A DNA stretch of 64,000 nucleotides from Nocardia grenadensis NBRC 108939 (GCF_001613445.1 NZ_BDCJ01000003.1:248001-312000); one strand, 5' to 3'; counted from the stretch's first letter, positions 1-8,519 are shown. Program-made: numbers and translations. Notes: generated from the sequence alone by a model not told the origin.

Positions 1-246
1 AAGAACCCGGTACCCGTCGGCGTCGATACTCCGGTACTCCACGAAGACCGGGGCGATATCGTCGTCGGGATCGATATAGCCGAATCCCTTCTGAGCGTCG
101 TACCAGATCACCCGGCCGGACCGGGCCGAGGTCGGCGCGGCCGCCGTCCGGGCCAGCGAAGGATCGGGGTCGTTCCCCAGTCGCGGAGAGGCCGGCGCCG
201 TCACCGGACACCCGCATTCGAAGTGCCCATGACCCGGTTCCACCAT
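1..246 (-). CDS. Cold-shock-domain protein, 3' end beyond window
   Basis: Only the N-terminal part lies in the window; the gene runs off the left edge. After about 40 residues of Ala/Pro-rich sequence the frame reads SGRVIWYDAQKGFGYIDPDD, a cold-shock-domain strand pair in which the usual K-W-F-N of RNP1 is replaced by I-W-Y-D while the K-G-F-G-Y-I core is kept. Such proteins bind single-stranded RNA or DNA in the cytoplasm. The ATG at 246 directly follows a stop codon; a GTG at 204 is an alternative start and would shorten the unusual N-terminal tail. Classical actinobacterial CspA begins almost at the RNA-binding motif, so this is a divergent member. Confidence 0.65.
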   Translation of the reverse strand, partial: MVEPGHGHFECGCPVTAPASPRLGNDPDPSLARTAAAPTSARSGRVIWYDAQKGFGYIDPDDDIAPVFVEYRSIDADGYRVL

Positions 247-512
247 TCACTCAGCGGGCTGGGCTCCGGCCAGATCACCCGGGCCTCCGAGCGGGATTGC
301 GTACGTTCTCGTGTCGATGCTGTCGATATCTCGTTGGTAACCATGGCCAGGTACATCTCCAAACTGGTGAATCGGGGGACAGAGGATGCTCGTCGTCGGC
401 ACGGCACAGCCGCGGGCGGGACGGAGTGAGGCGGCGACCGGCGCGGTCCGCCCGGCTCCTCGTCGGGTAACCGCCGGCACGCCCGCCTCTATCGGTGGAA
501 ATTAGAAAATCT

Positions 513-540
513 TTGTCTTAAAACACAGATTTCTTATAGC
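513..540 (+). promoter_or_regulatory. Putative sigma-A-type promoter for the MerR gene
   Basis: An AT-rich island in otherwise GC-rich DNA holds TTGTCT (513-518) and TATAGC (535-540) with a 16-base spacer, upstream of the MerR gene. The hexamers fit the vegetative consensus, but no transcript data are available. Confidence 0.35.
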
Positions 541-609
541 ACCGGCAATTATCTAGTGCAAGTTGATAAGGTAGGAAACCTCGTGTACGACAATGAGGAA
601 GAGGAGTAC

Positions 610-945
610 ATGGATCACGAGCGCGACCCAGGGCAACACCTGCCCGATCCCGATCAGGCGGTATACGGGATCTCGGTCGCAGCGGGCCTCGCGGGCATCG
701 GCGTACAAACGCTGCGGCTCTACGAACGCCACGGCCTGCTCACCCCCGCGCGCAGTGACGGCGGTACCCGCCGCTACAGCGGCAACGACCTCGCTCGCCT
801 GCGCCGGATCACCGAACTCGCCGCCACCGGAGTGAACCTCACGGGTATCGGCCGGATCCTCGACCTCGAGGATGCCAATGCCGATCTGCACGCCGACAAC
901 GACCGCTTGCGCCTGGACAACGACAATCTGCGCGGCACGCCGTAA
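610..945 (+). CDS. MerR-family transcriptional regulator (HspR-like layout)
   Basis: Cytoplasmic DNA-binding protein of about 111 residues. The N-terminal half has the MerR winged-helix signature: YGISVAAGLAGIGVQTLRLY, then ERHGLLTPARSDGGTRRYS and a helix beginning DLARLRRITEL. The C-terminus is a short charged coiled-coil (DANADLHADNDRLRLDNDNL), with no effector domain and no cysteine cluster, as in HspR-type rather than metal-sensing members. ATG 610 is preferred because GAGGAAGAGGAG lies immediately upstream; GTG 583 (after AGGAAACCTC) and GTG 556 are possible. It stands alone, so the target is unknown. Confidence 0.8.
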   Translation: MDHERDPGQHLPDPDQAVYGISVAAGLAGIGVQTLRLYERHGLLTPARSDGGTRRYSGNDLARLRRITELAATGVNLTGIGRILDLEDANADLHADNDRLRLDNDNLRGTP

Positions 946-1136
946 TCACACAGATCGCCCCGCAGACCGTCCGCGGCGTCGCGCGGCGCACGCTCCGGGT
1001 CCACGGGACGGTACCGGTGGAAACGCCGGCTGCCCGGACGAGGGGTGTCGAATGCATATGCGCCGTCTACCCCGGATCCTCCCGATCATGCACCTCGACG
1101 CGAAACGTACCGGCTGTTCGGTCCGCGATATGTCGT

Positions 1137-2633
1137 TCACCGTGCCGCTCGCGTCGGTGCGACCGCGGGGCCGCCGACCCCGCACTGCGGCAGGCAGTCC
1201 ACCCGGGATAACTCGGGTGCCCGCCGGGGCGGCCGCAACAGCACCCCGGCCAGCAGGGCGCCGGTGAGCAGCAGACCCGCGCAGATCCGCATGGCGACAC
1301 CGAAACCGGAGTCGAATGCCGCGGGGTCGTCCAGCGCGCCGGAGATCCCGGCCAGCCCCGGCAAGGCCGCCACCGCGAGCAGTTGCGCCGTCCGCGCGAC
1401 CGCGTTGTTCACCCCGGAGGCGATACCGGCCCCGCTCGCCGATACCGCACCGAGGACCGCGCCGGTGAGCGGGGCGACCAGCACCGACAGCCCGAGACCG
1501 AAGACCAGCACCCCGGGTAGGACATCCAGCGGATAGGAGGCGCCGGGACCTACCCGCTGCAGCAGGATCAGCCCGCCCGCGGCGAGTACCGGCCCGAATG
1601 TCATCGGCAGACGGGGCCCGTGCCGCTGGGCCCACCGCCCGGACGGCGCCGAGAGCGCCAGCATCAGCAGCGTCACCGGTAGCGTGGCCACCCCCGCGAG
1701 CAGCGGCGAATACCCCGCGACGACCTGCAACTCCAGCACCAGTAGGAAGAACACTCCGCCGAGCGCGGCGTACACCGCGAGGGTGACCAGATTTGCCACG
1801 GTGAAGACCCGCGAAGCGAACAGTGCCGGCGGTACCAGCGGGTGGTCACTGCGCATCTCGATGAGGACGAAGACCGCCAGCAGTACTCCGCCCGCCCCCA
1901 CCAGGACCGGTAGCCTGTCGATCAACCCCAGTGTCAGCGCGCCGAGCGCCGCGGCCACCACCAGTGCGCCGGGGAGATCGAGCCGGGCGGTCGCGTTCGG
2001 ATCGCGACTCTCCGGCACATGCCGTAGCGAGACCAGGACGACGACCGCCACCAGCGGCACATTGAGGAAGAAGATCGACCGCCAGCCCGCCACCTCGATC
2101 AGCCAGCCGCCGAGGAACGGCCCCAATGCCCCCGCCACCCCGCTGAACCCGGACCACAGCCCGATTGCCGCGCCCTGGTCGCGGTTGTCGATGGAGGAGG
2201 AGATGAGGGCGAGGCTGCCCGGCGTGAGCATGGCCCCGGCCACGCCCTGTAACACCCGGGCGGCCACCAGCATCTCGATATTCACGGCCGCGCCGCACAG
2301 CAGCGACGCGACGGCGAAACCCACTGCGCCGGCGACGAAGACCTTGCGGCGGCCGAAGCGGTCCCCGAAGGAGCCGCCGAGCAGAATGAACGAGGCCAGG
2401 GTGAGCGTGTAGCCGTTGAGCGTCCACTGCAATCCGGCGACATCGGTATCGAGGGCGGCACCGATCCGGGGCAGCGCGATATTGACGACGGTGGCATCCA
2501 GGGAAGCCACCGCGGAGCCGAGCACGGTGGCCAGCACGATCCAGCGGCCGGCGGCCGAGCCGAGACGGGGCAGCTCGGTGGGGTTCACGTCACCGAAGAT
2601 ACGGATCCGCTGTGATTCGGCACCGCGCGACAC
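1137..2633 (-). CDS. MFS transporter, DHA2 family (EmrB/QacA-like)
   Basis: Integral membrane exporter of about 498 residues, long enough for the 14 transmembrane helices of the DHA2 drug:proton antiporters. Helix 1 carries the family motif LDATVVNIALPRIGAAL, followed by LQWTLNGYTLTLASFILLGG and the loop signature GSFGDRFGRRKVF (motif A). AAARVLQG-type residues (VAARVLQGVAGAMLTPGSLA) match motif C. It probably extrudes small hydrophobic compounds using the proton gradient. ATG 2633 is the first start; a GTG near 2588 (VNPTELPRLG) would remove a short charged tail. It lies downstream of a DUF1206 gene but is separated from it by a strong hairpin, so it is probably a separate unit. Confidence 0.88.
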   Translation of the reverse strand: MSRGAESQRIRIFGDVNPTELPRLGSAAGRWIVLATVLGSAVASLDATVVNIALPRIGAALDTDVAGLQWTLNGYTLTLASFILLGGSFGDRFGRRKVFVAGAVGFAVASLLCGAAVNIEMLVAARVLQGVAGAMLTPGSLALISSSIDNRDQGAAIGLWSGFSGVAGALGPFLGGWLIEVAGWRSIFFLNVPLVAVVVLVSLRHVPESRDPNATARLDLPGALVVAAALGALTLGLIDRLPVLVGAGGVLLAVFVLIEMRSDHPLVPPALFASRVFTVANLVTLAVYAALGGVFFLLVLELQVVAGYSPLLAGVATLPVTLLMLALSAPSGRWAQRHGPRLPMTFGPVLAAGGLILLQRVGPGASYPLDVLPGVLVFGLGLSVLVAPLTGAVLGAVSASGAGIASGVNNAVARTAQLLAVAALPGLAGISGALDDPAAFDSGFGVAMRICAGLLLTGALLAGVLLRPPRRAPELSRVDCLPQCGVGGPAVAPTRAAR

Positions 2634-2667
2634 CCGCCGGGACTCGAGACGCGATCGCCGCGACCAG

Positions 2668-2701
2668 GCGCCCCACCCTGCCGGGGGGCAGGGTGGGGCG
2701 C
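2668..2701 (-). terminator. Strong hairpin, likely terminator of the DUF1206 gene
   Basis: A perfect 15-bp inverted repeat (2668-2682 and 2687-2701) encloses a GGGG loop. It starts 35 bases past the stop codon of the minus-strand DUF1206 gene and lies upstream of the MFS gene. No U-tract follows, as is usual for high-GC actinobacteria. Confidence 0.7.
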
Positions 2702-2735
2702 GACGGGTACGAGACGGGACGGGCGTCCGCGCCGG

Positions 2736-3551
2736 TCACATCCGGGCGTAGCGGGCGCAGGCGAAATCGTAGAGTCCGTAGGCGGCTATGCCGAGTCCGG
2801 CGGCTACCAGGAGAACCGGGCCGAACGGCTGCGCACCCAGTGTTTTCAGCGCGGCGTCCAGGCCGCTGGCCTTACCGGGATCGGATTGGAACACCGCCAC
2901 GATCACGAGTACACCCGCCCCGGCGATGGCCGAGCCCTTACTGAGGTACCCGACGGTGCCCAGCCTGCGCAGCAACGCGCGGTCGGTGCGCAGTTCCTTC
3001 AGGAACTTCCGGGTGGCGCCCTTGTAGATGTGGTACGCGCCCACCGCGATGATCACGATGCCGACGAGGACGAGAAAGAACTTGCCGCCGGCGCTCTCCA
3101 TCATGCGCGCGGACAGCCCGGCGTTCTTGCCGCCGCTCGAGCTCCCGTTCCCCCGGACGAAACCGAACGCGGTGATCGCGTAGCCGAAGTAGACGAGGGC
3201 CACGGCGAATGCCTTGCCACGGTGGAACAGATCGGACTTCCGGTCCTCGTCACCACCGGTGCGCGAACCGAGTACCGCCTCGGTGAGCCGCCACAGCGCC
3301 ATGAACACGAAGGCGGCGATACCGACGATCAGCGCGGGGATGCCGCCGGGTTTGGCGGCCAGTTCGGCCATGGCACCGGACTGGTCGGTGCTGCCGCCGC
3401 CACCGAAGGCGAGGCGTACCGCGAGGTAGCCGATCAGCAGGTGCACGAGCCCCGCCATCGCGTAACCCGCACGGGCCAGGCGTTCGAACACGCGACTGTC
3501 GGTGACGCGGTGCGCCGCGGAAACCGATCTGGATGTGGAAACCTGGATCAT
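2736..3551 (-). CDS. DUF1206 domain-containing membrane protein
   Basis: A 271-residue protein with six predicted transmembrane helices in three repeated pairs, which is the DUF1206 architecture. Each repeat opens with a charged/aromatic stretch and a G-Y or G-x-A helix start: RAGYAMAGLVHLLIGYLAVR, FAVALVYFGYAITAFGF, GYLSKGSAIAGAGVLVIVAV. Gly/Ser-rich loops (FGGGGSTDQSG, GNGSSSGGKNAG) separate the repeats. The family is widespread in actinobacteria and cyanobacteria and has no established biochemical function. The length matches complete members. Confidence 0.85.
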   Translation of the reverse strand: MIQVSTSRSVSAAHRVTDSRVFERLARAGYAMAGLVHLLIGYLAVRLAFGGGGSTDQSGAMAELAAKPGGIPALIVGIAAFVFMALWRLTEAVLGSRTGGDEDRKSDLFHRGKAFAVALVYFGYAITAFGFVRGNGSSSGGKNAGLSARMMESAGGKFFLVLVGIVIIAVGAYHIYKGATRKFLKELRTDRALLRRLGTVGYLSKGSAIAGAGVLVIVAVFQSDPGKASGLDAALKTLGAQPFGPVLLVAAGLGIAAYGLYDFACARYARM

Positions 3552-3782
3552 CTGGCCTCTCTTGGTACCGGAGGCGCGCGACGGGGCAGTACCGGAACAG
3601 GGCCCGCGCGGACCGGGCCCGGATCGGCGTCGACCCGAACCGTTTCTCGCGCGCCCTGTTCGCTGCCACGCCTCCTCGAGCGAACGGAACGTTCAGCAGA
3701 TACCCGGCATCGGGGCGGCGAAACGGTACGCCCCCGGGTGATGGCGTATTCGCGCCACCACTGGGCCGGCTCAGGCCGAAGT

Positions 3783-3876
3783 CACGGGCGGCCGCCATTC
3801 CCTGGCCGCCGCCGATACACATCGTCAGCAGCACTCTGCCACCGTCGCGGCGCCGCAACTCGTGTAATGAACCACC
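3783..3876 (-). pseudogene. C-terminal fragment of a thiolase (acetyl-CoA acetyltransferase)
   Basis: On the minus strand one frame reads LHELRRRDGGRVLLTMCIGG followed by GQGMAAA. This is the C-terminal catalytic segment of thiolases, where the cysteine of MCIGG is the second active-site cysteine. The catalytic His-containing G-H-P segment that should precede it is absent: upstream DNA instead belongs to a DUF1684 gene on the opposite strand. The normal stop codon is also lost. It is a non-functional remnant. Confidence 0.6.
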
Positions 3877-3945
3877 CGGCATGACACGCACCGGTTCGGG
3901 ATCATCGCGGAACGCGGGGGCGTCGAGGCCGTATGGGGCGAAGCC

Positions 3946-4455
3946 GTGATCGAGGTCGCCAGACGCGGCGGGCACGATATCGTGCGCCCGCGACACCCGG
4001 ACACCCCGTTGCGCACCGGGTTCCGTGGCACACCCGCCTACGCACCGGATCCGAAGTGGGTGGTCGCCGGACGCTACACCGCATTCGCCGAGCCGCGGGC
4101 CACAACGGTGGGAGCGGCCGTGGAAGGTCTCGAACACGTCTACGACGCCCCCGGCCGGATCCACTTCGAGTGGGACGGAAAGACACTGGGGCTCACCGCT
4201 TTTCCCGGTTCGACGCCGGGCGCGCTGACGGTGCTCTTCACCGATGCGACCTCCGGCGTCACCACCTACGCCGCCAACCGCGTGCTGCAGGTCTCGCCGC
4301 CAGATGCCGACGGGACGGTAACCCTGGACTTCAACCGGGCCGTCAACCTGCCCTGCGCCTACACCGATCTAGCGACCTGCCCATTGCCCCCGGCGGAGAA
4401 CCGGCTCCCGGTCGCGATCGAGGCGGACGAGCAGATCCCCTACGAGCGCGGCTGA
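3946..4455 (+). CDS. Truncated DUF1684 domain protein
   Basis: The frame carries the C-terminal two thirds of a DUF1684 protein: FRGTPAYAPDPKWVVAGRY, TVGAAVEGLEHVYDAPGRIH, then VLFTDATSGVTTYAANRVL and LDFNRAVNLPCAYTDLATCP with the closing LPPAENRLPVA. Complete members have roughly another 80-100 residues at the N-terminus. Here the frame is open upstream only to a TGA at 3868-3870, and a thiolase fragment abuts on the other strand. GTG 3946 is the first usable start. It ends five bases before the flavin oxidoreductase gene, with which it was probably co-transcribed. It may be a pseudogene; DUF1684 has no firmly known activity. Confidence 0.65.
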   Translation: MIEVARRGGHDIVRPRHPDTPLRTGFRGTPAYAPDPKWVVAGRYTAFAEPRATTVGAAVEGLEHVYDAPGRIHFEWDGKTLGLTAFPGSTPGALTVLFTDATSGVTTYAANRVLQVSPPDADGTVTLDFNRAVNLPCAYTDLATCPLPPAENRLPVAIEADEQIPYERG

Positions 4456-4459
4456 CCCG

Positions 4460-5491
4460 ATGAATGCGCCCACCCCCCTCGCGAACCTGTCGTTCCTGAC
4501 CCCGGGCAACTACCCCGATGAAGACCCTGCCGCGGGACTCGAAGATACCCTGCGCCTGTTCGAGTTCGGTGAACGCCTCGGTTTCGACGGCGCCTGGATC
4601 CGGCAGCGGCATCTCGAGCACGGTGTCGGGTCGGCGGCGGTTTTCCTGGCCGCGGCCGGTCAGCGCACCCGCCGGATCCAGCTGGGCACCGCGGTGATCC
4701 CGATCGGCTACGAGAGCCCGTTCCGGTTGGCCGAGGATCTGGCGATGGCCGATGTGCTGTCCGGCGGGCGGCTGCAACCCGGCTTCAGCGCGGGTACGCC
4801 GCCGCACGCGGAGCTGATCGGGGATCTCGTCTTCGACGGCGATTGGCGCGGCTACGACCTCTCCTACGGGCGGATCGAACGATTGATCGACAATCTGCGC
4901 GGCGACTACCTGGGCGAGCCGGATACGCTCATCCACTCCCCCGGCAATACTCAGCGTCCACGGCTGCAGCCGCACGATCCGGGGTTGGTCGATCGGCTCT
5001 GGTACGGCGGAGGGAGCACCCGGTCGATCCGCTGGGCCGGTGCGCGCGGGTTGAACCTGCTCACCGGCAATATCGTCTTCGGTGAGCACAGCGACGATTT
5101 CACCACCGCGCAGCAGGGCCGGATCGCGGGATACCGCCGCCACATCGACCCGGTGCGCCCGGCTCGCGTCGCGGTGGGCCGGGTGATCGTCCCGTTCGAC
5201 AGCGCCGACCGCACCACCCGTGAACGCTACCGCCGCTACGCGGCCGGGCGATACGAGCGAACCCGGGCTCCACAGGGCGAACGGCGAATTCTGTTCGCGC
5301 CGGATCTGGTCGGCACCGCCGAGGAGATCCTCGATCGGCTGCGCACCGATCCGGTCGTCGCCGGGACCACGGAGTTGCGGCTGGAACTACCGTACGAATT
5401 CCATCGCGCCGACTACGAGCAGATACTGCACGACACCGTCGAGTACATCGCGCCAGAACTGGGCTGGCAGCCGTCGATCGAACTGGTCTGA
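4460..5491 (+). CDS. LLM-class flavin-dependent oxidoreductase
   Basis: A 343-residue TIM-barrel monooxygenase of the bacterial luciferase-like superfamily. The N-terminus reads LSFLTPGNYPDEDPAAGLED, then GFDGAWIRQRHLEHG, IQLGTAVIPIGYESPFRLAE and VLSGGRLQPGFSAGTPP, the usual positions of the flavin/F420-binding barrel strands. The C-terminal half has WYGGGSTRSIRWAGARGLNL and a VGTAEEILDRLRTD helix. Members use FMNH2 or F420 from a partner reductase; none is encoded next to it, so the substrate is unknown. ATG 4460 lies five bases after the truncated DUF1684 frame, suggesting one transcript. Confidence 0.85.
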   Translation: MNAPTPLANLSFLTPGNYPDEDPAAGLEDTLRLFEFGERLGFDGAWIRQRHLEHGVGSAAVFLAAAGQRTRRIQLGTAVIPIGYESPFRLAEDLAMADVLSGGRLQPGFSAGTPPHAELIGDLVFDGDWRGYDLSYGRIERLIDNLRGDYLGEPDTLIHSPGNTQRPRLQPHDPGLVDRLWYGGGSTRSIRWAGARGLNLLTGNIVFGEHSDDFTTAQQGRIAGYRRHIDPVRPARVAVGRVIVPFDSADRTTRERYRRYAAGRYERTRAPQGERRILFAPDLVGTAEEILDRLRTDPVVAGTTELRLELPYEFHRADYEQILHDTVEYIAPELGWQPSIELV

Positions 5492-5495
5492 CCAC

Positions 5496-5525
5496 TTGAC
5501 CTCTTACCAATGGTGGGTCTACCGT
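5496..5525 (+). promoter_or_regulatory. Promoter and GntR operator for the GntR-hydroxylase operon
   Basis: TTGACC (5496-5501) and TACCGT (5520-5525) are separated by 18 bases, which places the transcription start at or next to the ATG at 5533 and suggests a leaderless mRNA. The spacer contains the palindrome ACCA-A-TGGT (5506-5514), of the type bound by FadR-subfamily GntR regulators, so autoregulation is likely. Confidence 0.5.
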
Positions 5526-5532
5526 CCGGTGT

Positions 5533-6255
5533 ATGGCACTGAAGCGGATCGCCCGCCGGTCGGTTCCGGACGAGATCTACGAGCAGCTCGTCGACGGCGT
5601 CCTCACCGGCGAGCTCGCGCCCGGCTCGGCCCTGCCCGCCGAACGTCAGCTGGCCGAAGCGCTGGGTGTCTCCCGGCCCACCGTCCGTGAAGCGGTCCAG
5701 CGGCTCGCGCGGGCGGGGCTGGTGGAGATCCGTCAGGGCGGCAGCACCACGGTCCGCGATCCGCGCCGCTCCGGTGGCCTGGAACTGTTGCCGCGATTGA
5801 TCCTGTGCGGCGGCCGGCTCGACCATTCCGTGGTACGCAGCATCCTGGAGACCCGGGCGACCCTGGGCCGCGAAGTCGCCGGCCTGGCCGCCGGCCGCCA
5901 CGGTCCGGCCATGGGCCCGACGCTCACGGCCGCGGTGGACACACTCGCCGATCGAGACGATCCGCTGGCACGCCAGCTCGCGGCGCTCGTATTCTGGGAC
6001 CATCTGGTCGATGCCGCCGATTCGATCGTCTACCGCCTGCTGTTCAACCAGCTGCGCACCGTCTACGAACCCGCCATGGCCGCGCTCACCGGCGTCATGG
6101 ACACCGAGGTGGGCCGGCCCGAGCGCTACCGCGCGCTCGCCGAGGCCGTGGTCGCCGGTGAGGCCGATTCGGCCCGCACCCGCGCCGACGCGCTGTTGTC
6201 CCTGGCCACCACGGAATTCGACAACCTCCTGCACCGATTGGAGCAGACGCCATGA
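5533..6255 (+). CDS. FadR-subfamily GntR regulator (FCD domain)
   Basis: A 240-residue cytoplasmic repressor. Residues 1-70 are the GntR winged helix: SVPDEIYEQLVDGVLTGELA, then GSALPAERQLAEALGVSRPT and VREAVQRLARAGLVEIRQGG. The rest is an all-helical FCD-type effector domain with an arginine-led ILETRATLGREVAGLA helix. FCD domains often bind organic acids through metal-coordinating His/Asp residues; these were not assigned here. Its stop overlaps the start of a fatty-acid-hydroxylase-family gene by four bases, so the two are translationally coupled and the regulator probably controls that enzyme. Confidence 0.85.
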   Translation: MALKRIARRSVPDEIYEQLVDGVLTGELAPGSALPAERQLAEALGVSRPTVREAVQRLARAGLVEIRQGGSTTVRDPRRSGGLELLPRLILCGGRLDHSVVRSILETRATLGREVAGLAAGRHGPAMGPTLTAAVDTLADRDDPLARQLAALVFWDHLVDAADSIVYRLLFNQLRTVYEPAMAALTGVMDTEVGRPERYRALAEAVVAGEADSARTRADALLSLATTEFDNLLHRLEQTP

Positions 6256-6992
6256 ACCTCCCCCACGCCGCCCGGCGCGGCCGTAACGCCGGGATCGACC
6301 GTCTCGCCGAAGGGCGACTTGCCGCCGACGAGGCGAAGGCCGCCCGCCGCGCACCGGAGTCGCTCGCGGACGTGTTCACCTCTTTCCGCCACGCACCCTC
6401 GCCCTGGGTGATCGCCGCGCTGCTGGTCGTCGCCGCCACGGCCCGCGTTCTGGTGGGCGACTGGCAAATCACCGACGCCCTGGTTCCGGTGCTCATGGTG
6501 GCCGCGTTCCCGTTCGTGGAATGGGTCATCCATGTCTGTGTGCTGCACTGGCGGCCGCGCACCCTGGGCAGGTGGCGGATCGATTCACTGCTGGCACGTA
6601 AGCACCGCGAGCACCACGCCGATCCCCGGATCCGGGAACTGGTCTTCATCCCGTGGCAGACCTTCCTGTGGCTGCTACCCGCCCTGGTGGTCATCGCGTT
6701 ACTGGCGTTCGGACGCCCCGGCCTGGGCCTGACCTTCCTCACCACCGTCGGTGTCCTCGGACTGATCTACGAATGGACCCATCTCCTCGTGCACACCGAC
6801 TACCGACCGCACAGCGCGATCCTGCGCGCGGTGCGCCGCAACCACCGTCTGCACCATTTCAAGAACGAGCACTACTGGTTCGCCGTCACGACCGCCGGAA
6901 CCGCGGACCGGGTGCTGGGCACCTATCCCGATCCCGCCGAGATCCCCAACTCCCCCACCGCGAAGGCCCTGCACAAGCCGCAGGCCGCCTGA
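6252..6992 (+). CDS. Sterol desaturase/fatty acid hydroxylase family protein
   Basis: A 246-residue membrane enzyme of the di-iron fatty-acid-hydroxylase superfamily. Histidine clusters sit around two pairs of hydrophobic helices: FVEWVIHVCVLHW, RKHREHHADP, WTHLLVHTDYRP and RNHRLHHFKNEHYWFAV, giving the HxxxH/HxxHH pattern that binds the two irons. Homologues hydroxylate or desaturate lipids or carotenoids at the membrane with O2 and an electron donor. The charged N-terminal tail (about 40 residues) is probably cytoplasmic. It forms a four-base overlap (ATGA) with the upstream GntR gene. Confidence 0.85.
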   Translation: MNLPHAARRGRNAGIDRLAEGRLAADEAKAARRAPESLADVFTSFRHAPSPWVIAALLVVAATARVLVGDWQITDALVPVLMVAAFPFVEWVIHVCVLHWRPRTLGRWRIDSLLARKHREHHADPRIRELVFIPWQTFLWLLPALVVIALLAFGRPGLGLTFLTTVGVLGLIYEWTHLLVHTDYRPHSAILRAVRRNHRLHHFKNEHYWFAVTTAGTADRVLGTYPDPAEIPNSPTAKALHKPQAA

Positions 6993-7384
6993 CGCTCGGC
7001 GCGGGATCCGGGAGCGGTCGGCACCGCGACACGATCACGTGCCGACCGGAGCCGCCCGTTCGACGAATTCGGCTCCGGTTCGCGAGCTCGCCGTCGGCAG
7101 GGCGCTTGTTCGGCCGGTACGAGTCACCGAATCCGTGTGCGACGCCCGAACCGGACTCGAACACGGCACCGCCACAGCGGATCCGCACAGAACCTGCCCC
7201 GAAGACGCCGTAGCACCACCTTGCGACGCTGCGGTCATCCGGTACCGGATGCGCGGCTTGATCCGCCACAAGGTAGTAGTGAACCCACAGCTTCACGGCG
7301 TTCGGGCGGTTCGGGATTCGATACGGACCGTCGGGCCGGCCGGTTCTTCCGCAGGTTCCACCCCCACAGTTCCGAGGATGGCGT
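6993..7384. other. Intergenic region without recognised gene
   Basis: About 390 bases between the hydroxylase gene and a small hypothetical gene. No frame shows recognisable domain sequence, and no clear repeat or RNA gene was seen. It presumably holds the promoter of the downstream gene. Confidence 0.4.
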
Positions 7385-7720
7385 ATGCATCGATTTCCCG
7401 GTCAGGACACGAGCACGGCACCGCACGATATCGCCTGCCGTATCGAAGATCTACTCGACGAGCAGGCCCGCGTGGTCGATGAGCTGCTAACGGCCGAATC
7501 GGCGTATATCGAAGCGGTGGCCGCGGCCCGGGAAGCCGGTCGGCTGGGCCGGTCCGATCTGACCGAGGCCTATGACCGGCTGCAGGGCTGGGGTATCTCC
7601 AATTTCTCGAATCGCTGGCGCAGGCTGGTCGGAGACGGCCCGGCGGACACGCCCGCGGCCCAGTCCACGTTGCTGCCCGGCGCGGAAATCACCACGATCC
7701 GGGTCTCGTCCGAGGGGTGA
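7385..7720 (+). CDS. Hypothetical protein, 111 residues
   Basis: I do not recognise a family. The protein is acidic and mostly helical: IEDLLDEQARVVDELLTAES and a second helix YIEAVAAAREAGRLGRSDL, then a short aromatic region YDRLQGWGISNFSNRWRRLV and a flexible tail. There is no signal peptide or membrane helix. ATG 7385 follows a GAGGATGG ribosome-binding site. The downstream fasciclin gene is convergent, with a 53-base gap, so it is a monocistronic unit. Confidence 0.55.
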   Translation: MHRFPGQDTSTAPHDIACRIEDLLDEQARVVDELLTAESAYIEAVAAAREAGRLGRSDLTEAYDRLQGWGISNFSNRWRRLVGDGPADTPAAQSTLLPGAEITTIRVSSEG

Positions 7721-7773
7721 GCAGCAACGACACCCGCGCGTTCGGATCTCCCGGACCGTACGGGCGGGCCGCC

Positions 7774-8286
7774 TCAGGCGCGGTTGACCGTCGGCGGGAT
7801 CAGCACCCGGTCGATGAGGTAGACCGTGGCATTGGCGGTTTCCACGCCGCCACCGATCACCGTCGCGTTGTTGACGGTGATCCGGTCGCCGGATCGGGCC
7901 ACCGCCACATCGGAGCCTTCCGCGGTACCCAGGACGCCGTCGATCGCTTCGGGCGCGATCCGGCCGGGTACCGCGTGGTAGGTCAGAATTGTCATCAGTG
8001 TCGCCGAATCCGTGCGCAGCACCTCGAGCGTCGCGGGATCGAGCGCCGCGAACGCGCTGTCGACCGGGGCGAAAACGGTGTACTCGGCGCGGTCGAGGGC
8101 TTCGGCCAGGTCGACCTCCGGATTGAACCCACCGGACACCGCGGCGGCGAGGGTGGTCAGCAACGGATTGTTCGACGCGGCCACGGTCACGGATTCGATG
8201 CCCACCGGTACGGCCGGGGCCCGGCCGGCGCCCGCGTCGGGCCCGGTCTCTGTAGCCCGCGCCGAGCCGTCCTTGCGTGCGGTCAT
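7774..8286 (-). CDS. Fasciclin (FAS1) domain protein without signal peptide
   Basis: About 170 residues. Residues 45-170 form one FAS1 domain: NNPLLTTLAAAVSGGFNPEV, then ALDRAEYTVFAPVDSAFAAL with the H1-like FAPxxxAF motif, LTYHAVPGRIAPEA with the conserved Y-H, and the closing strand TVYLIDRVLIPP. FAS1 proteins such as MPT70/MPB83 are normally exported or lipid-anchored adhesins, but no hydrophobic signal or lipobox precedes this domain. The start at 8286 is chosen because GGAAGGG lies just upstream; an in-frame start at 8391 adds 35 charged residues, also without a signal. Confidence 0.8.
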   Translation of the reverse strand: MTARKDGSARATETGPDAGAGRAPAVPVGIESVTVAASNNPLLTTLAAAVSGGFNPEVDLAEALDRAEYTVFAPVDSAFAALDPATLEVLRTDSATLMTILTYHAVPGRIAPEAIDGVLGTAEGSDVAVARSGDRITVNNATVIGGGVETANATVYLIDRVLIPPTVNRA

Positions 8287-8519
8287 ATCGTGCCCTTCCC
8301 GGGCGACGGACGCGCGGCCGCGCGGTGGATCGGGTGCTGTGGTGACGCGGTCCGGCCTGCCACTCCGTTTCGTCGTGCGATTCGCGCACAATCCCTTGTG
8401 CGTCGATTCTGCATCGCTTTGCGCGTAGTGTGAAGACCTAACGGCGGATATTTCGATTCGGCCGACCGCACCAGAAAAACGGCGACACCGGGCACGTCAC
8501 CGAAACAAGGGAGACCGTC

